DNA of 64,000 nucleotides, from the NCBI RefSeq assembly GCF_014779665.1, contig NZ_JACXYY010000008.1, forward strand, positions 124,001 to 188,000, written 5' to 3'. Of this stretch, positions 16,780 through 24,473 are shown one piece after another. The stretch is from Nocardioides hwasunensis (lineage in GTDB: Bacteria; Actinomycetota; Actinomycetes; Propionibacteriales; Nocardioidaceae). Position 1 is the first letter of the stretch; each line of letters starts with the position of its first letter. Below the pieces are notes generated by a model. The model was given only the letters and a program-made list of their open reading frames with translations, ran no database searches and had not been told where the DNA came from. The position numbers and the translations under genes were made by a program.

Positions 16780-16785
16780 TAGGGT
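16780..16785 (+). promoter_or_regulatory. -10 box (TAGGGT) of the small membrane protein gene
   Basis: TAGGGT is six bases before ATG 16792, the spacing seen before many genes in this window. It suggests transcription starts at or next to the ATG. Confidence 0.5.
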
Positions 16786-16791
16786 CGTGCC

Positions 16792-17181
16792 ATGCGCTTC
16801 GTGACCTGGTTGCTGACCTACGCCGCCGGCCTGGCCGTGGCCGCCTGGCTGCTCGACGGGATCTGGTTCGAGGGAGCCTCGAGCGGTCAGGAGGAGATCC
16901 AGGACAAGATCCTGCCCCTGCTGATCGTCTCCTTGATCCTCGGTCTCGTCTCGACCTTCATCGAGCCGGTGATCAAGGTGCTCTCCCTGCCGTTCATCAT
17001 CCTCACGCTGGGCTTCCTGCTGCTGGTGATCAACGCGCTGATGCTGCTCCTCACCGCGCGGCTCGCCGATGCCTTCGACCTCGGCTTCCACGTCGACGGC
17101 TTCTGGAACGCGCTGGTCGGCTCGCTGATCGTGACCATCGTCGGCTGGGGCGTCCGCTCCGCGCTGCCCGCGCGGGACTGA
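16792..17181 (+). CDS. Phage-holin-4/YvlD-like small membrane protein
   Basis: A 129-residue protein with four hydrophobic helices and the family segment STFIEPVIKVLSLPFIILTLGFLLLVINALMLL (given here in part) at about residues 58-90. This family (DUF360/YvlD) is widespread in bacterial chromosomes and is named after holins only by similarity; it is not evidence of a prophage. It lies 5 bp upstream of the tyrosine phosphatase gene and probably shares its mRNA. Confidence 0.8.
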   Translation: MRFVTWLLTYAAGLAVAAWLLDGIWFEGASSGQEEIQDKILPLLIVSLILGLVSTFIEPVIKVLSLPFIILTLGFLLLVINALMLLLTARLADAFDLGFHVDGFWNALVGSLIVTIVGWGVRSALPARD

Positions 17182-17186
17182 CCGCG

Positions 17187-17702
17187 GTGCCGGCCCCCTC
17201 CCCGGCCGCGCTGCCGCCGCCGCGGAAGTCCGGTCGCTACCGCATCGCCCTCGTCTGCCTCGGCAACATCTGCCGCTCGCCCACCGCCCACGTCGTCCTC
17301 GAGTCGCGCCTCGTCGACGCCGGGCTCGACGACCGGGTCGAGGTCGCCTCGTCGGGGACCGGCGGCTGGCACGTCGGCGGCCCGATGGACCGTCGCGCGG
17401 CCGCCACGCTCACCGCGGCCGGCTACGACGCGACCCGGCACCGCGCGCGGCAGTACGACGACTCGTGGCCCGCGGCGTACGACCTGGTCCTCGTGATGGA
17501 CGAGGCCAACCTGGCCGACGTGGGCGGGCGGACCGACCGCATCGGCCTGTTCCGCGACTTCGATCCGGTCGATCCTGGCGCCGAGGTACCGGACCCGTAC
17601 TACGGTGGTGACGACGGGTTCGAGGAGGTGCTGGAGATGGTCGAGCGGACGAGCGAGGCGATCGCCACCGCGCTGGACGACGCCCTCCGGGGACCCGGCT
17701 GA
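17187..17702 (+). CDS. Low-molecular-weight protein tyrosine phosphatase family
   Basis: A 171-residue LMW-PTP. The active-site loop CLGNICRSP has nucleophile Cys24 and Arg30, and the general-acid Asp sits in VPDPYYGG. It overlaps the fructosamine-kinase gene by one base (TGATG). LMW-PTP genes next to fructosamine-3-kinase homologues have been linked to removal of phosphosugar adducts from proteins, so its natural substrate may be a ketosamine phosphate and not phosphotyrosine (inference). Start is GTG 17187; the first 15 residues are a Pro/Ala extension before the fold. Confidence 0.9.
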   Translation: MPAPSPAALPPPRKSGRYRIALVCLGNICRSPTAHVVLESRLVDAGLDDRVEVASSGTGGWHVGGPMDRRAAATLTAAGYDATRHRARQYDDSWPAAYDLVLVMDEANLADVGGRTDRIGLFRDFDPVDPGAEVPDPYYGGDDGFEEVLEMVERTSEAIATALDDALRGPG

Positions 17703-18565
17703 TGGCTCGCCAGCCACTGGTGGCCAGGCGCGCCGAGGAGCTCCTCGACGCGTCGGTGGTGGCGACCTCGCCCGTGGCGGGCGGCGACATCGCGACCGCC
17801 ACCCGGTTGCGCCTGTCCAGCGGGCAGACCGCGCTGATGAAGACCCTGCCGCACGCACCCGAGGGCTTCTTCGAGGCCGAGGCCGCCGGGCTGCGCTGGC
17901 TCGCCGAGGTCGACGGCGGCGTGCCGCTGCCCGACGTGCTGGCCGCCGCGAGCGACTGCGTGATCCTCGGCTGGGTCGAGCAGAGTGCCAAGACCCCGGT
18001 CGAGGCGGCCGTCACCTTCGGGCAACAGCTGGCGACCACCCACCGGGCAGGCGCCGACGACTGGGGCCGCGACCACGACGGCTTCATCGGCCGGCTGCCG
18101 CTGCCCAACAAGACGGCCGGTTCCTGGCCGGAGTTCTACGCGGTCCGCCGGCTCCTGCCCTACCTCAAGCTCGGGCGCGACCGGGGGGCCGTGACCGACG
18201 ACGAGGCGGCCGCGGTCGAGGCGGTCGTCGGCCGGCTCACCGAGCTGCTCCCCGACGAGCCGCCCGCCCGCCTCCACGGCGACCTGTGGAACGGCAACTG
18301 CCTCTGGGGCCAGGACCTCGCGATCCACGTCATCGATCCGGCGGCCTACGGCGGCCACCGCGAGGTCGACCTGGCGATGCTCCACCTCTTCGGGCTCACG
18401 CACCTGCCCCGGGTGATGGCGGCCTACGACGAGGCGCACCCGCTCGCCGACGGCTGGGAGGACCGGCTGGGGATCCACCAGCTGTTCCCGCTGCTCGTGC
18501 ACGCCTGCATGTTCGGCGGTGGCTACGGCGCCCGCGCCGGCGCGATCGCGGCGCGCTACGCCTGA
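17702..18565 (+). CDS. Fructosamine/ketosamine-3-kinase family protein
   Basis: A 287-residue kinase of the FN3K family (aminoglycoside-phosphotransferase fold). Visible are VAGGDIATATRL (nucleotide-loop region), the catalytic RLHGDLWNGNCLW, and the metal-binding VIDPAAYGGHREVDLAM, which is diagnostic for this family. It phosphorylates the sugar of glycated lysines so that the adduct becomes unstable, in cytoplasm. Bacterial members often prefer ribulosamines or erythrulosamines. It is coupled to the LMW-PTP gene. Confidence 0.9.
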   Translation: MARQPLVARRAEELLDASVVATSPVAGGDIATATRLRLSSGQTALMKTLPHAPEGFFEAEAAGLRWLAEVDGGVPLPDVLAAASDCVILGWVEQSAKTPVEAAVTFGQQLATTHRAGADDWGRDHDGFIGRLPLPNKTAGSWPEFYAVRRLLPYLKLGRDRGAVTDDEAAAVEAVVGRLTELLPDEPPARLHGDLWNGNCLWGQDLAIHVIDPAAYGGHREVDLAMLHLFGLTHLPRVMAAYDEAHPLADGWEDRLGIHQLFPLLVHACMFGGGYGARAGAIAARYA

Positions 18566-18621
18566 CCCGACCCGGTCGAGTGCCGGACGTGTCGCTCCGC
18601 CCGCGAGGGCGAGCACCCGAC

Positions 18622-18640
18622 TTTTCAGCCTGCGCTCAGG
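18622..18640 (+). promoter_or_regulatory. Possible response-regulator direct repeat
   Basis: TTTTCAGCC and GCGCTCAGG carry TCAG cores at 18625 and 18636, 11 bp apart, about one helical turn as used by OmpR-type regulators. It lies 22 bp before the response regulator start, so it could mediate autoregulation, and the TCAG core recalls MprA boxes. By-eye call only. Confidence 0.35.
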
Positions 18641-18661
18641 ACGCGGTGGCATCCTGGGCCC

Positions 18662-19366
18662 GTGAACGCCCCGACCGACTCCAAGCCCCGCGTGCTGGTC
18701 GTCGACGACGATCGGGCCGTGCGTGACTCGCTGCGCCGGTCGCTGGAGTTCAACGGCTACGAGGTCCACCTGGCCGCCGACGGCGCCGAGGGGCTCGTCG
18801 CGGTCGGGTCGCAGCACCCCGACGTGGTGGTGATCGACGTGATGATGCCGCGCCTCGACGGCATCGAGACGACCCGGGCGCTGCGTGCGGCGGGCAACGA
18901 CGTACCGATCCTGGTCCTCACCGCGCGCGACGCGGTCGGCGACCGGGTCGAGGGGCTCGACGCCGGTGCGGACGACTACCTCACCAAGCCGTTCGCGCTC
19001 GAGGAGCTGCTGGCGCGGCTGCGCGCGCTGCTGCGCCGCGTGGTTCCCGACCCCGAGGCCGACGGCGAGGTGCTCACGTTCCACGACCTGTCGATGGACG
19101 TCGGCAGCCGCGACGTCTCACGCGGGAGCCGCTCGATCGAGCTCACCCGCACCGAGTTCACGCTGCTCGAGATGTTCCTGCGCCGGCCGCGGCGGGTGCT
19201 CGACCGGTCGTTCATCCTCGAGGAGGTGTGGGGCTACGACTTCCCGACGAGCGCCAACTCGCTCGAGGTCTACGTCGGCTACCTGCGCCGCAAGACCGAG
19301 GCCGAGGGCGAGCCCCGACTGATCCAGACGGTGCGAGGCGTCGGTTACGTCCTGAAGGAATCATGA
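18662..19366 (+). CDS. OmpR-family response regulator (MprA-like)
   Basis: A 234-residue regulator. Receiver domain: acidic pair in VVDDDRAV (15-16), phosphorylation site Asp59 in VVVIDVMMP, and Lys109 in LTKPF. The C-terminal winged helix has ELTRTEFTLLEMFLRRPRRVL and ends VRGVGYVLKES. Start is GTG 18662, because the receiver domain begins 10 residues later. It overlaps the histidine kinase by four bases (ATGA). Similarity to MprA/TcrA-type regulators suggests an envelope-stress role, which is inference. Confidence 0.93.
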   Translation: MNAPTDSKPRVLVVDDDRAVRDSLRRSLEFNGYEVHLAADGAEGLVAVGSQHPDVVVIDVMMPRLDGIETTRALRAAGNDVPILVLTARDAVGDRVEGLDAGADDYLTKPFALEELLARLRALLRRVVPDPEADGEVLTFHDLSMDVGSRDVSRGSRSIELTRTEFTLLEMFLRRPRRVLDRSFILEEVWGYDFPTSANSLEVYVGYLRRKTEAEGEPRLIQTVRGVGYVLKES

Positions 19367-20775
19367 GGCCGGCCGCCGTCTGGCCCGACGGGCGCTGGCA
19401 CTACCGCAGGTCGCTCGCCTCGCGCGTCGCGGTGCTCACCACGGTCGCGCTGGGGCTCTCGATCGCGGTGATGGCCTTCACCGCCTTCGTCGTGATGCGC
19501 CACCAGCTGATGAGCTCGCTCGACCAGTCGCTGCTCAACCGCGCGCACCGCGCGACCGCCAACACGACGCTCTCGGAGATCACCGCCCAGGGCGTCCCGC
19601 CCTGGGTGCTCGGCGCCGCCGACGTCCGGATCATCTACATCAGCGCCAACGGTCAGGGCATGTCGGGCGCCGACATCCCGGACTTCACCCTCGGCCGCCC
19701 GGAGTACGACGTCGTGACCGGCCAGCGGGAGTCCGCCGTGCGCACGCTCGTCACCGAGGAGGGCGAGCGCTACCGCGTCGCGACTGTGGAGGCCGGCAAG
19801 GGCCAGGCCCTGATCCTCGCGCAACCCCTGACCTCGAACGACCGGACCCTCGGCAAGCTCGGCGGCGTGCTCTTCGTCTTCGGCGCGCTGGGCGTGCTGG
19901 CCGCGCTGATGGCGGGCTGGCTCGTCGCCCGCAACGGCCTCAGACCCGTGCGCCGCCTCACCTCCTCGGTGGAGCGCATCGCCGTCACCGAGGACCTCAC
20001 CCCGCTGCGCGTCGAAGGCGACGACGAGGTCGCCCGGCTGGCGACCGCCTTCAACCAGATGCTGCTGGCACTCGGCGCCTCCCGCGACCGGCAGCGCCGG
20101 CTGGTGGCCGACGCGAGCCACGAGCTGCGTACGCCGCTCACCTCGCTGCGCACCAACCTCGACCTCCTGCGCCAGGCCGAGGGCAACGACAACTTCCCGA
20201 CCGAGGCGCGGCTCGAGCTGCTCGACGACGTCCGTGCCCAGATCGAGGAGCTCAGCGCGCTCGTCGGCGACCTCGTCGAGCTCGCCCGTGACGAGCCGAC
20301 CACCGGCGTCGTCGCCGAGGTCGACCTGGCCGACGTGGTCGAGCGGGCGACGACCCGCGTACGCCGGCGCGCGCAGGGGATCGCGTTCGACGTGCAACTC
20401 GAGCCGTGGCGGATGGTCGGCGACGCCAACGGCCTCGAGCGCGCGGTGACCAACCTGCTCGACAACGCTGCCAAGTGGAGCCCCACCGACGGCACCGTGA
20501 CGGTGCGGCTCACGCAGGGCGTGCTCACCGTCGACGACCAGGGCCACGGCGTCGCCGACGCCGACCGCCCGCACGTCTTCGAGCGGTTCTACCGCGCCGA
20601 GGAGTCACGCGCGATGCCCGGCTCCGGCCTCGGCCTGGCGATCGTGCGCCGTGTCGTCGATCGCCACGGCGGTCAGGTGAAGGTCGACGACGCGCCCTCG
20701 GGCGGCGCGCGTTTCGCCTTGTGGCTGCCCGGGACGCCGGCGGCTGGTGATCTGGAGTCACCGGATATCCGGTGA
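19363..20775 (+). CDS. Membrane sensor histidine kinase (MprB-like)
   Basis: A 470-residue kinase. One membrane helix is at about 20-45, an extracytoplasmic sensor at about 46-165, a second helix at about 166-188 and a HAMP segment beginning RNGLRPVRRLTSSVERI. The H-box VADASHELRTPLTSL places phospho-His at residue 253; N-box AVTNLLDNAAKW and G-box GSGLGLAIVRRVV are intact. The final residues LESPDIR are encoded by the palindrome that follows, so the stop codon lies in the hairpin. It pairs with the preceding regulator. Confidence 0.93.
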   Translation: MRPAAVWPDGRWHYRRSLASRVAVLTTVALGLSIAVMAFTAFVVMRHQLMSSLDQSLLNRAHRATANTTLSEITAQGVPPWVLGAADVRIIYISANGQGMSGADIPDFTLGRPEYDVVTGQRESAVRTLVTEEGERYRVATVEAGKGQALILAQPLTSNDRTLGKLGGVLFVFGALGVLAALMAGWLVARNGLRPVRRLTSSVERIAVTEDLTPLRVEGDDEVARLATAFNQMLLALGASRDRQRRLVADASHELRTPLTSLRTNLDLLRQAEGNDNFPTEARLELLDDVRAQIEELSALVGDLVELARDEPTTGVVAEVDLADVVERATTRVRRRAQGIAFDVQLEPWRMVGDANGLERAVTNLLDNAAKWSPTDGTVTVRLTQGVLTVDDQGHGVADADRPHVFERFYRAEESRAMPGSGLGLAIVRRVVDRHGGQVKVDDAPSGGARFALWLPGTPAAGDLESPDIR

Positions 20776-20799
20776 CCGCCCCGCTTGTCACACCAGATC
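20752..20799. terminator. Palindrome spanning the kinase stop (copy A)
   Basis: GTCACCGGATATCCGGTGAC (20757-20776) is a perfect 20-bp palindrome; a larger alternative stem forms between GATCTGG (20749-20755) and CCAGATC (20793-20799). It lies between convergent genes, so it may end both. The 25-bp core 20752-20776 recurs at 63747-63771 with a single difference. Confidence 0.65.
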
Positions 20800-20806
20800 T
20801 CAGGCA

Positions 20807-22099
20807 CTAACCGGGAGACTCGCGTACGGAGTCGAAGACCCGCAGCAGCCGCTCGGCCTTCCACTCCGACTCCGCCCACTCCTCGGCGACATCGGACTTC
20901 ACCGTGATCCCGCCCCCGGTGCCGAGCGTCCAGCGTCCGCTGCCGTCGGTCATCAGGGAGCGGATGACGACCCCGAGGTCGGCCGGGCCGTCGCCGCTGA
21001 TCCAGCCGAACGCACCGGCGTACGCCCCTCTCGGCGTCGCCTCGGCCTCCTCGACGATCTCCATCGTGCGCAGCTTCGGCGCTCCGGTCATCGACCCCGC
21101 GGGGAACAGCGCCCGCAGCGCCCCGATCGTCGTGACGTCGTCGCGGAGGCGGCCGCGGACCGTCGAGACGAGCTGGTGCACCGACTCGTAGGACTCGACC
21201 TGCATGAGCGCGGGCACCTCGACCGACCCGACCTCGCACACCAGCGAGAGGTCGTTGCGGAGCAGGTCGACGATCATCAGGTTCTCCGCGCGGGTCTTCG
21301 GGTCGCTCGCGAGCCGCTCGCGATGCGCCTCGTCCTCCTCCGGCGTCGTGCCGCGCGGCGTGGTGCCCTTGATCGGCTTGGTCTCGAGGTGGCGGTCCGC
21401 GGTCACGAGGGCGTACCGCTCCGGCGAGCTCGACAGCAGCCAGGCCCGCGCCCCGTCGACGTCGTGCTGGAGGAAGCCGGAGTACGGCGCGGGGTTGAGC
21501 TCGCGCAGCCGGAGGTACGCCGACACCGGGTCGAGGTCGGACTCGCGCACCAGGCGGTGGGTGAGGTTCACCTCGTAGGAGTTGCCCGCGTGCAGGTGCT
21601 CCTGGACGCGCGCGAAGGCGGCGGCGTACTCCTCCGGAATGGGACCTCCCCGGGCTGTCTCGAACCTCGGGGGGTGTGCACGCCCCTCGATGTCTGGGTT
21701 CCCCCGCAGATGCGGGGGTTCTAGGGACGGAGGAGCGTGCTCGAACACCCGCACCTCGGACGGCCGCATCCAGACCGCGTCGGGCAGCGTGGGGTCGGGG
21801 GTGGCGGGGAGGTCGGGGCGGGAGGCGTAGCCGAGGTAGCCGAACCACTGCTCGCCGGCGGCCAGGCGCTCCTCGAGGACGGCGAAGACGTCGTCGCCGA
21901 CCACCGTGAAGGTGCCGTCGGCGTGGAGGCGCACCTCGCGCCGGGCGGCGGACCATGTCAGGGACGGGTCGTCGGCGCCGAGCCAGCCGATGATCGAGCG
22001 CCGCCCGGACCACTCGCGCGCGCCGCCGCCGTCGAGCCAGAAGCACCGCGGGTGCTCGGCGGCCACCGACGTGAAGAAGGACAGCGGGTCGTCGCTCAC
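20807..22099 (-). CDS. pabB: Aminodeoxychorismate synthase component I
   Basis: About 430 residues of the chorismate-binding family. Characteristic segments are GNSYEVNLTHR, KPIKGTTPRG, ENLMIVDLLRNDL, HQLVSTVRGRL and FPAGSMTGAPK. PabB with PabA converts chorismate and glutamine to 4-amino-4-deoxychorismate for folate. GTG 22099 overlaps the pabA stop (GTGA), and reading further upstream gives only pabA shadow. Residues about 125-155 contain a Pro/Arg-rich insert encoded by hairpin-forming DNA (21663-21720) before the conserved domain, which looks like an in-frame repeat insertion. Confidence 0.85.
   Translation of the reverse strand: MSDDPLSFFTSVAAEHPRCFWLDGGGAREWSGRRSIIGWLGADDPSLTWSAARREVRLHADGTFTVVGDDVFAVLEERLAAGEQWFGYLGYASRPDLPATPDPTLPDAVWMRPSEVRVFEHAPPSLEPPHLRGNPDIEGRAHPPRFETARGGPIPEEYAAAFARVQEHLHAGNSYEVNLTHRLVRESDLDPVSAYLRLRELNPAPYSGFLQHDVDGARAWLLSSSPERYALVTADRHLETKPIKGTTPRGTTPEEDEAHRERLASDPKTRAENLMIVDLLRNDLSLVCEVGSVEVPALMQVESYESVHQLVSTVRGRLRDDVTTIGALRALFPAGSMTGAPKLRTMEIVEEAEATPRGAYAGAFGWISGDGPADLGVVIRSLMTDGSGRWTLGTGGGITVKSDVAEEWAESEWKAERLLRVFDSVRESPG
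21663..21720. repeat. Hairpin-forming segment inside pabB
   Basis: CCCCCGCA (21701-21708) and TGCGGGGG (21711-21718) form a tight perfect stem, and the adjoining stretch 21668-21690 has a second G/C-rich partial stem around TGTGCACG. It encodes an unconserved Pro/Arg linker just before the catalytic domain, so it is tolerated by the protein. Confidence 0.5.
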
Positions 22100-22656
22100 G
22101 AGAGGAAGCTTCCGACGATGGCCCCGCCGTGCGTCGAGAGGATCGACTCGGGGTGGAACTGCACGCCCTCCAGCGGCAACGTGCGGTGGCGTACGCCCAT
22201 CACCACGCCGTCCTCCGACCACGCGGTGGCGACCAGCGACGCGGGCAGGTCGACGACCCCGAGCGAGTGGTAGCGCACCGCCGCGAAGCCCTGCGGCAGC
22301 CCGGCGAGCACCCCGGCGTCGTCGTGCCGGATCGCGGCGACCTCGCCGTGCGCCGGACGCAGCCGCGCGACCGTCCCGCCGTACGCCGTCACCAGCCCCT
22401 GCATCCCCAGGCAGACGCCCAGCACGGGGCGGGTCCCGGCGAGGAGCACGTCGCGCCCCACCGAGAAGTCCGCCGCGACGGCCGGGTGGCCCGGTCCCGG
22501 CGACAGCACGACGTGCGAGTGGGCGAGCACGTCGGCGGCCGTCACCTCGTCGTGCTGCACGACGCGCGGCAGCACCCCGGTGACGCTCGCGACGAGGTGC
22601 ACGAGGTTCCAGGTGTAGGAGTCGTGGTGGTCGACCACGATCACGTCCGGGTGCAC
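22096..22656 (-). CDS. pabA: Aminodeoxychorismate synthase component II (glutamine amidotransferase)
   Basis: A 186-residue class I amidotransferase. It has DSYTWNLVHL, VLSPGPGHP (oxyanion loop), the nucleophile Cys in GVCLGMQG and the catalytic His/Glu in VQFHPESILS. It supplies ammonia to PabB. The start is GTG 22656 with a TAGTGT -10 box seven bases upstream (complement of 22664-22669). TrpG is the alternative, but the coupled pabB favours folate. Confidence 0.88.
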   Translation of the reverse strand: MHPDVIVVDHHDSYTWNLVHLVASVTGVLPRVVQHDEVTAADVLAHSHVVLSPGPGHPAVAADFSVGRDVLLAGTRPVLGVCLGMQGLVTAYGGTVARLRPAHGEVAAIRHDDAGVLAGLPQGFAAVRYHSLGVVDLPASLVATAWSEDGVVMGVRHRTLPLEGVQFHPESILSTHGGAIVGSFLS

Positions 22657-22677
22657 CCGCCGAACACTAGGGCCAGA

Positions 22678-24393
22678 TCACTGCCGCACGGCGCGGCACG
22701 CGTCGGAGACCGGCTGGTCGCCCGACTCCCGGCACGCGTCGAACGCCGCGAGCTTCGCCATCAGCAGGTCGACGTCGGCGCGACGCTTCGGGTTCGCGAC
22801 GTTGTTCTTCTTCTCGAACCGGTTGCGCTTGTAGTGGTAGTACTCGTAGCCCCACTGCACCTGGTCGGGCCGCGGGTCGAGGTCGAAGCGAGCCAGGAGC
22901 GAGGTCCGACCGCGCACCGCGACGTAGGACGGGATCCGGTCGAGCTCGGCGCCGGTGAACGCCGCGTCGGGGTCGCCTCCGGTCAACGTCTGCTGGGTGT
23001 GCTCGAGGAAGGCGTAGCTCTGCCGGACCGCCTTCGGGTCCGCCAGCGTCGGCACCAGCGAGAGTCCGCTGCGGTAGGGGGCGGCCGGCAGCCCGGCGAG
23101 CTCCTCGAAGGTGGGCGCGAGGTCGATGTTGCTGGTGACCTCCCTGCGCGAGCCGGGCACGACACCCGGGCCGGTGACCAGCAGCGGCACCCGCACGTCG
23201 GTGTCGTACGGCGTCCCTTTGCCGCGACCCATGCCCAGCTGGCCGAGGTGGAAGCCGTTGTCGGAGGTGAGCACGACGTAGGTGTGCGGGCCGACCGAGC
23301 GCAGGATCCGCGCGAGCAGCCGGTCGGCGGACTGCGCCATCCGCGCGCGGTCGCGGAGGTCGCGCACCGCCACCGGCGCGGGCAGCGTGCGGACGGTGTT
23401 CCACGCGCGCCCCGGCCTGCCGTTGGCCAGCCGCGGCCGGTTGTCACGCCGGGCGTCGCCGAAGCCCGGCAGGTCGTCCACGGTCAGCTTGCGGCAGGCG
23501 ACCCGACCGCAGCTGCGATCGCCGGTGCGGTCGCGGAACATCGGCGGGAAGAGCGGGTCGCCCGGGTAGTGGCCCTCGGGCTGGGTGCGGTTGTGCGGCG
23601 CGTAGAGCGCGACCTCGAGGAAGTAGGGCGCGTCCGACGCCTCGCCCGCGCTCAGGAAGTTCATCGCCTTGTCGCCGATCACGGCGCCGGCGTACGCCTT
23701 GTCCTTCGCCGCGTCGCTCGCGCTCGCCGGGGGTGCCGGGTGCTGCTGCACCTGCAGCCGCTGGTCGACCACCGAGGTGCTGGCGAAGTCCCAGCCGTCG
23801 TAGGCCGAGCCGAAGACCGCGTTGAAGGTCGTCCAGCCCGGCACGACGGGCGGCAGCGCGCGGCCGGGCACCCACTCGTACTCGTTGAGGAACTTGCCCA
23901 CGAAGCCGGTCGTGTAGCCCGCCTGCTGCAGCCGGACGTTGAAGGCGCGCTCGGGGTTGCCGTTGGTGTCGTAGGCCGGCCAGCCGCCGAGCCCGGAGGT
24001 GCCCTTGTTGGAGGTGTTGGTGCGCACGCCGGTCTGGTGGGGGTACTGCCCGGTGAAGAAGCTCGAGCGCGAGACGCAGCACAGCGAGTCGGTGACGAAG
24101 GAGTGCGGATAGCTCGCGCCCGTCCTGCGCATCCGCTGGAGCGACCGCATCGTCTGGACCAGGTCCATCGAGAAGTCGTCGAGCATGACCACGACGATGT
24201 TGGGCTGCTGGTCCCGGGTCGCCGCCGGCGCGCTGTCGCCGAGGGCGGATGCGCTGCTCGTCGTCCGCGGAGGACGTACGTCATGGGGCGGGGTCGACCC
24301 GCTGGTCGAGCCGGACGGCCCGCCGCACGCAGCCACGCCGGCCATGAGCGCGAGCAGGCACACGCCCGCCCATGCCCTCGTGAAGTGGTGCAC
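22678..24393 (-). CDS. Lipoprotein sulfatase
   Basis: About 571 residues. The N-terminus VHHFTRAWAGVCLLALMAG leads to lipobox VAAC, so the protein is a lipid-anchored exported enzyme. The alkaline-phosphatase-fold sulfatase domain starts with NIVVVMLDDFSMD (metal ligands), and the formylglycine motif is LCCVSRSSFFTGQYPHQTG: the first Cys of CCVSR is the converted residue, with Val in the place usually held by Pro/Ala/Ser. LTSDNGFHLGQ completes the metal site. The family includes N-acetylglucosamine-6-sulfatases. GTG 24393 was chosen because it begins the signal sequence after a GGGGGA stretch. Confidence 0.85.
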   Translation of the reverse strand: MHHFTRAWAGVCLLALMAGVAACGGPSGSTSGSTPPHDVRPPRTTSSASALGDSAPAATRDQQPNIVVVMLDDFSMDLVQTMRSLQRMRRTGASYPHSFVTDSLCCVSRSSFFTGQYPHQTGVRTNTSNKGTSGLGGWPAYDTNGNPERAFNVRLQQAGYTTGFVGKFLNEYEWVPGRALPPVVPGWTTFNAVFGSAYDGWDFASTSVVDQRLQVQQHPAPPASASDAAKDKAYAGAVIGDKAMNFLSAGEASDAPYFLEVALYAPHNRTQPEGHYPGDPLFPPMFRDRTGDRSCGRVACRKLTVDDLPGFGDARRDNRPRLANGRPGRAWNTVRTLPAPVAVRDLRDRARMAQSADRLLARILRSVGPHTYVVLTSDNGFHLGQLGMGRGKGTPYDTDVRVPLLVTGPGVVPGSRREVTSNIDLAPTFEELAGLPAAPYRSGLSLVPTLADPKAVRQSYAFLEHTQQTLTGGDPDAAFTGAELDRIPSYVAVRGRTSLLARFDLDPRPDQVQWGYEYYHYKRNRFEKKNNVANPKRRADVDLLMAKLAAFDACRESGDQPVSDACRAVRQ

Positions 24394-24473
24394 CTGTCCC
24401 CCGTCAGTCCCGCTGGTCAACCAGGATGACGCTTCCCGCTCCCGATCGGTTGCGTCACACGCCGGTCTGATCG

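Noticed and set aside
16792..17181. Holin-like gene as sign of a prophage
   Set aside because: The family is a common chromosomal membrane protein; no lysin, terminase, integrase or attachment repeat is near.
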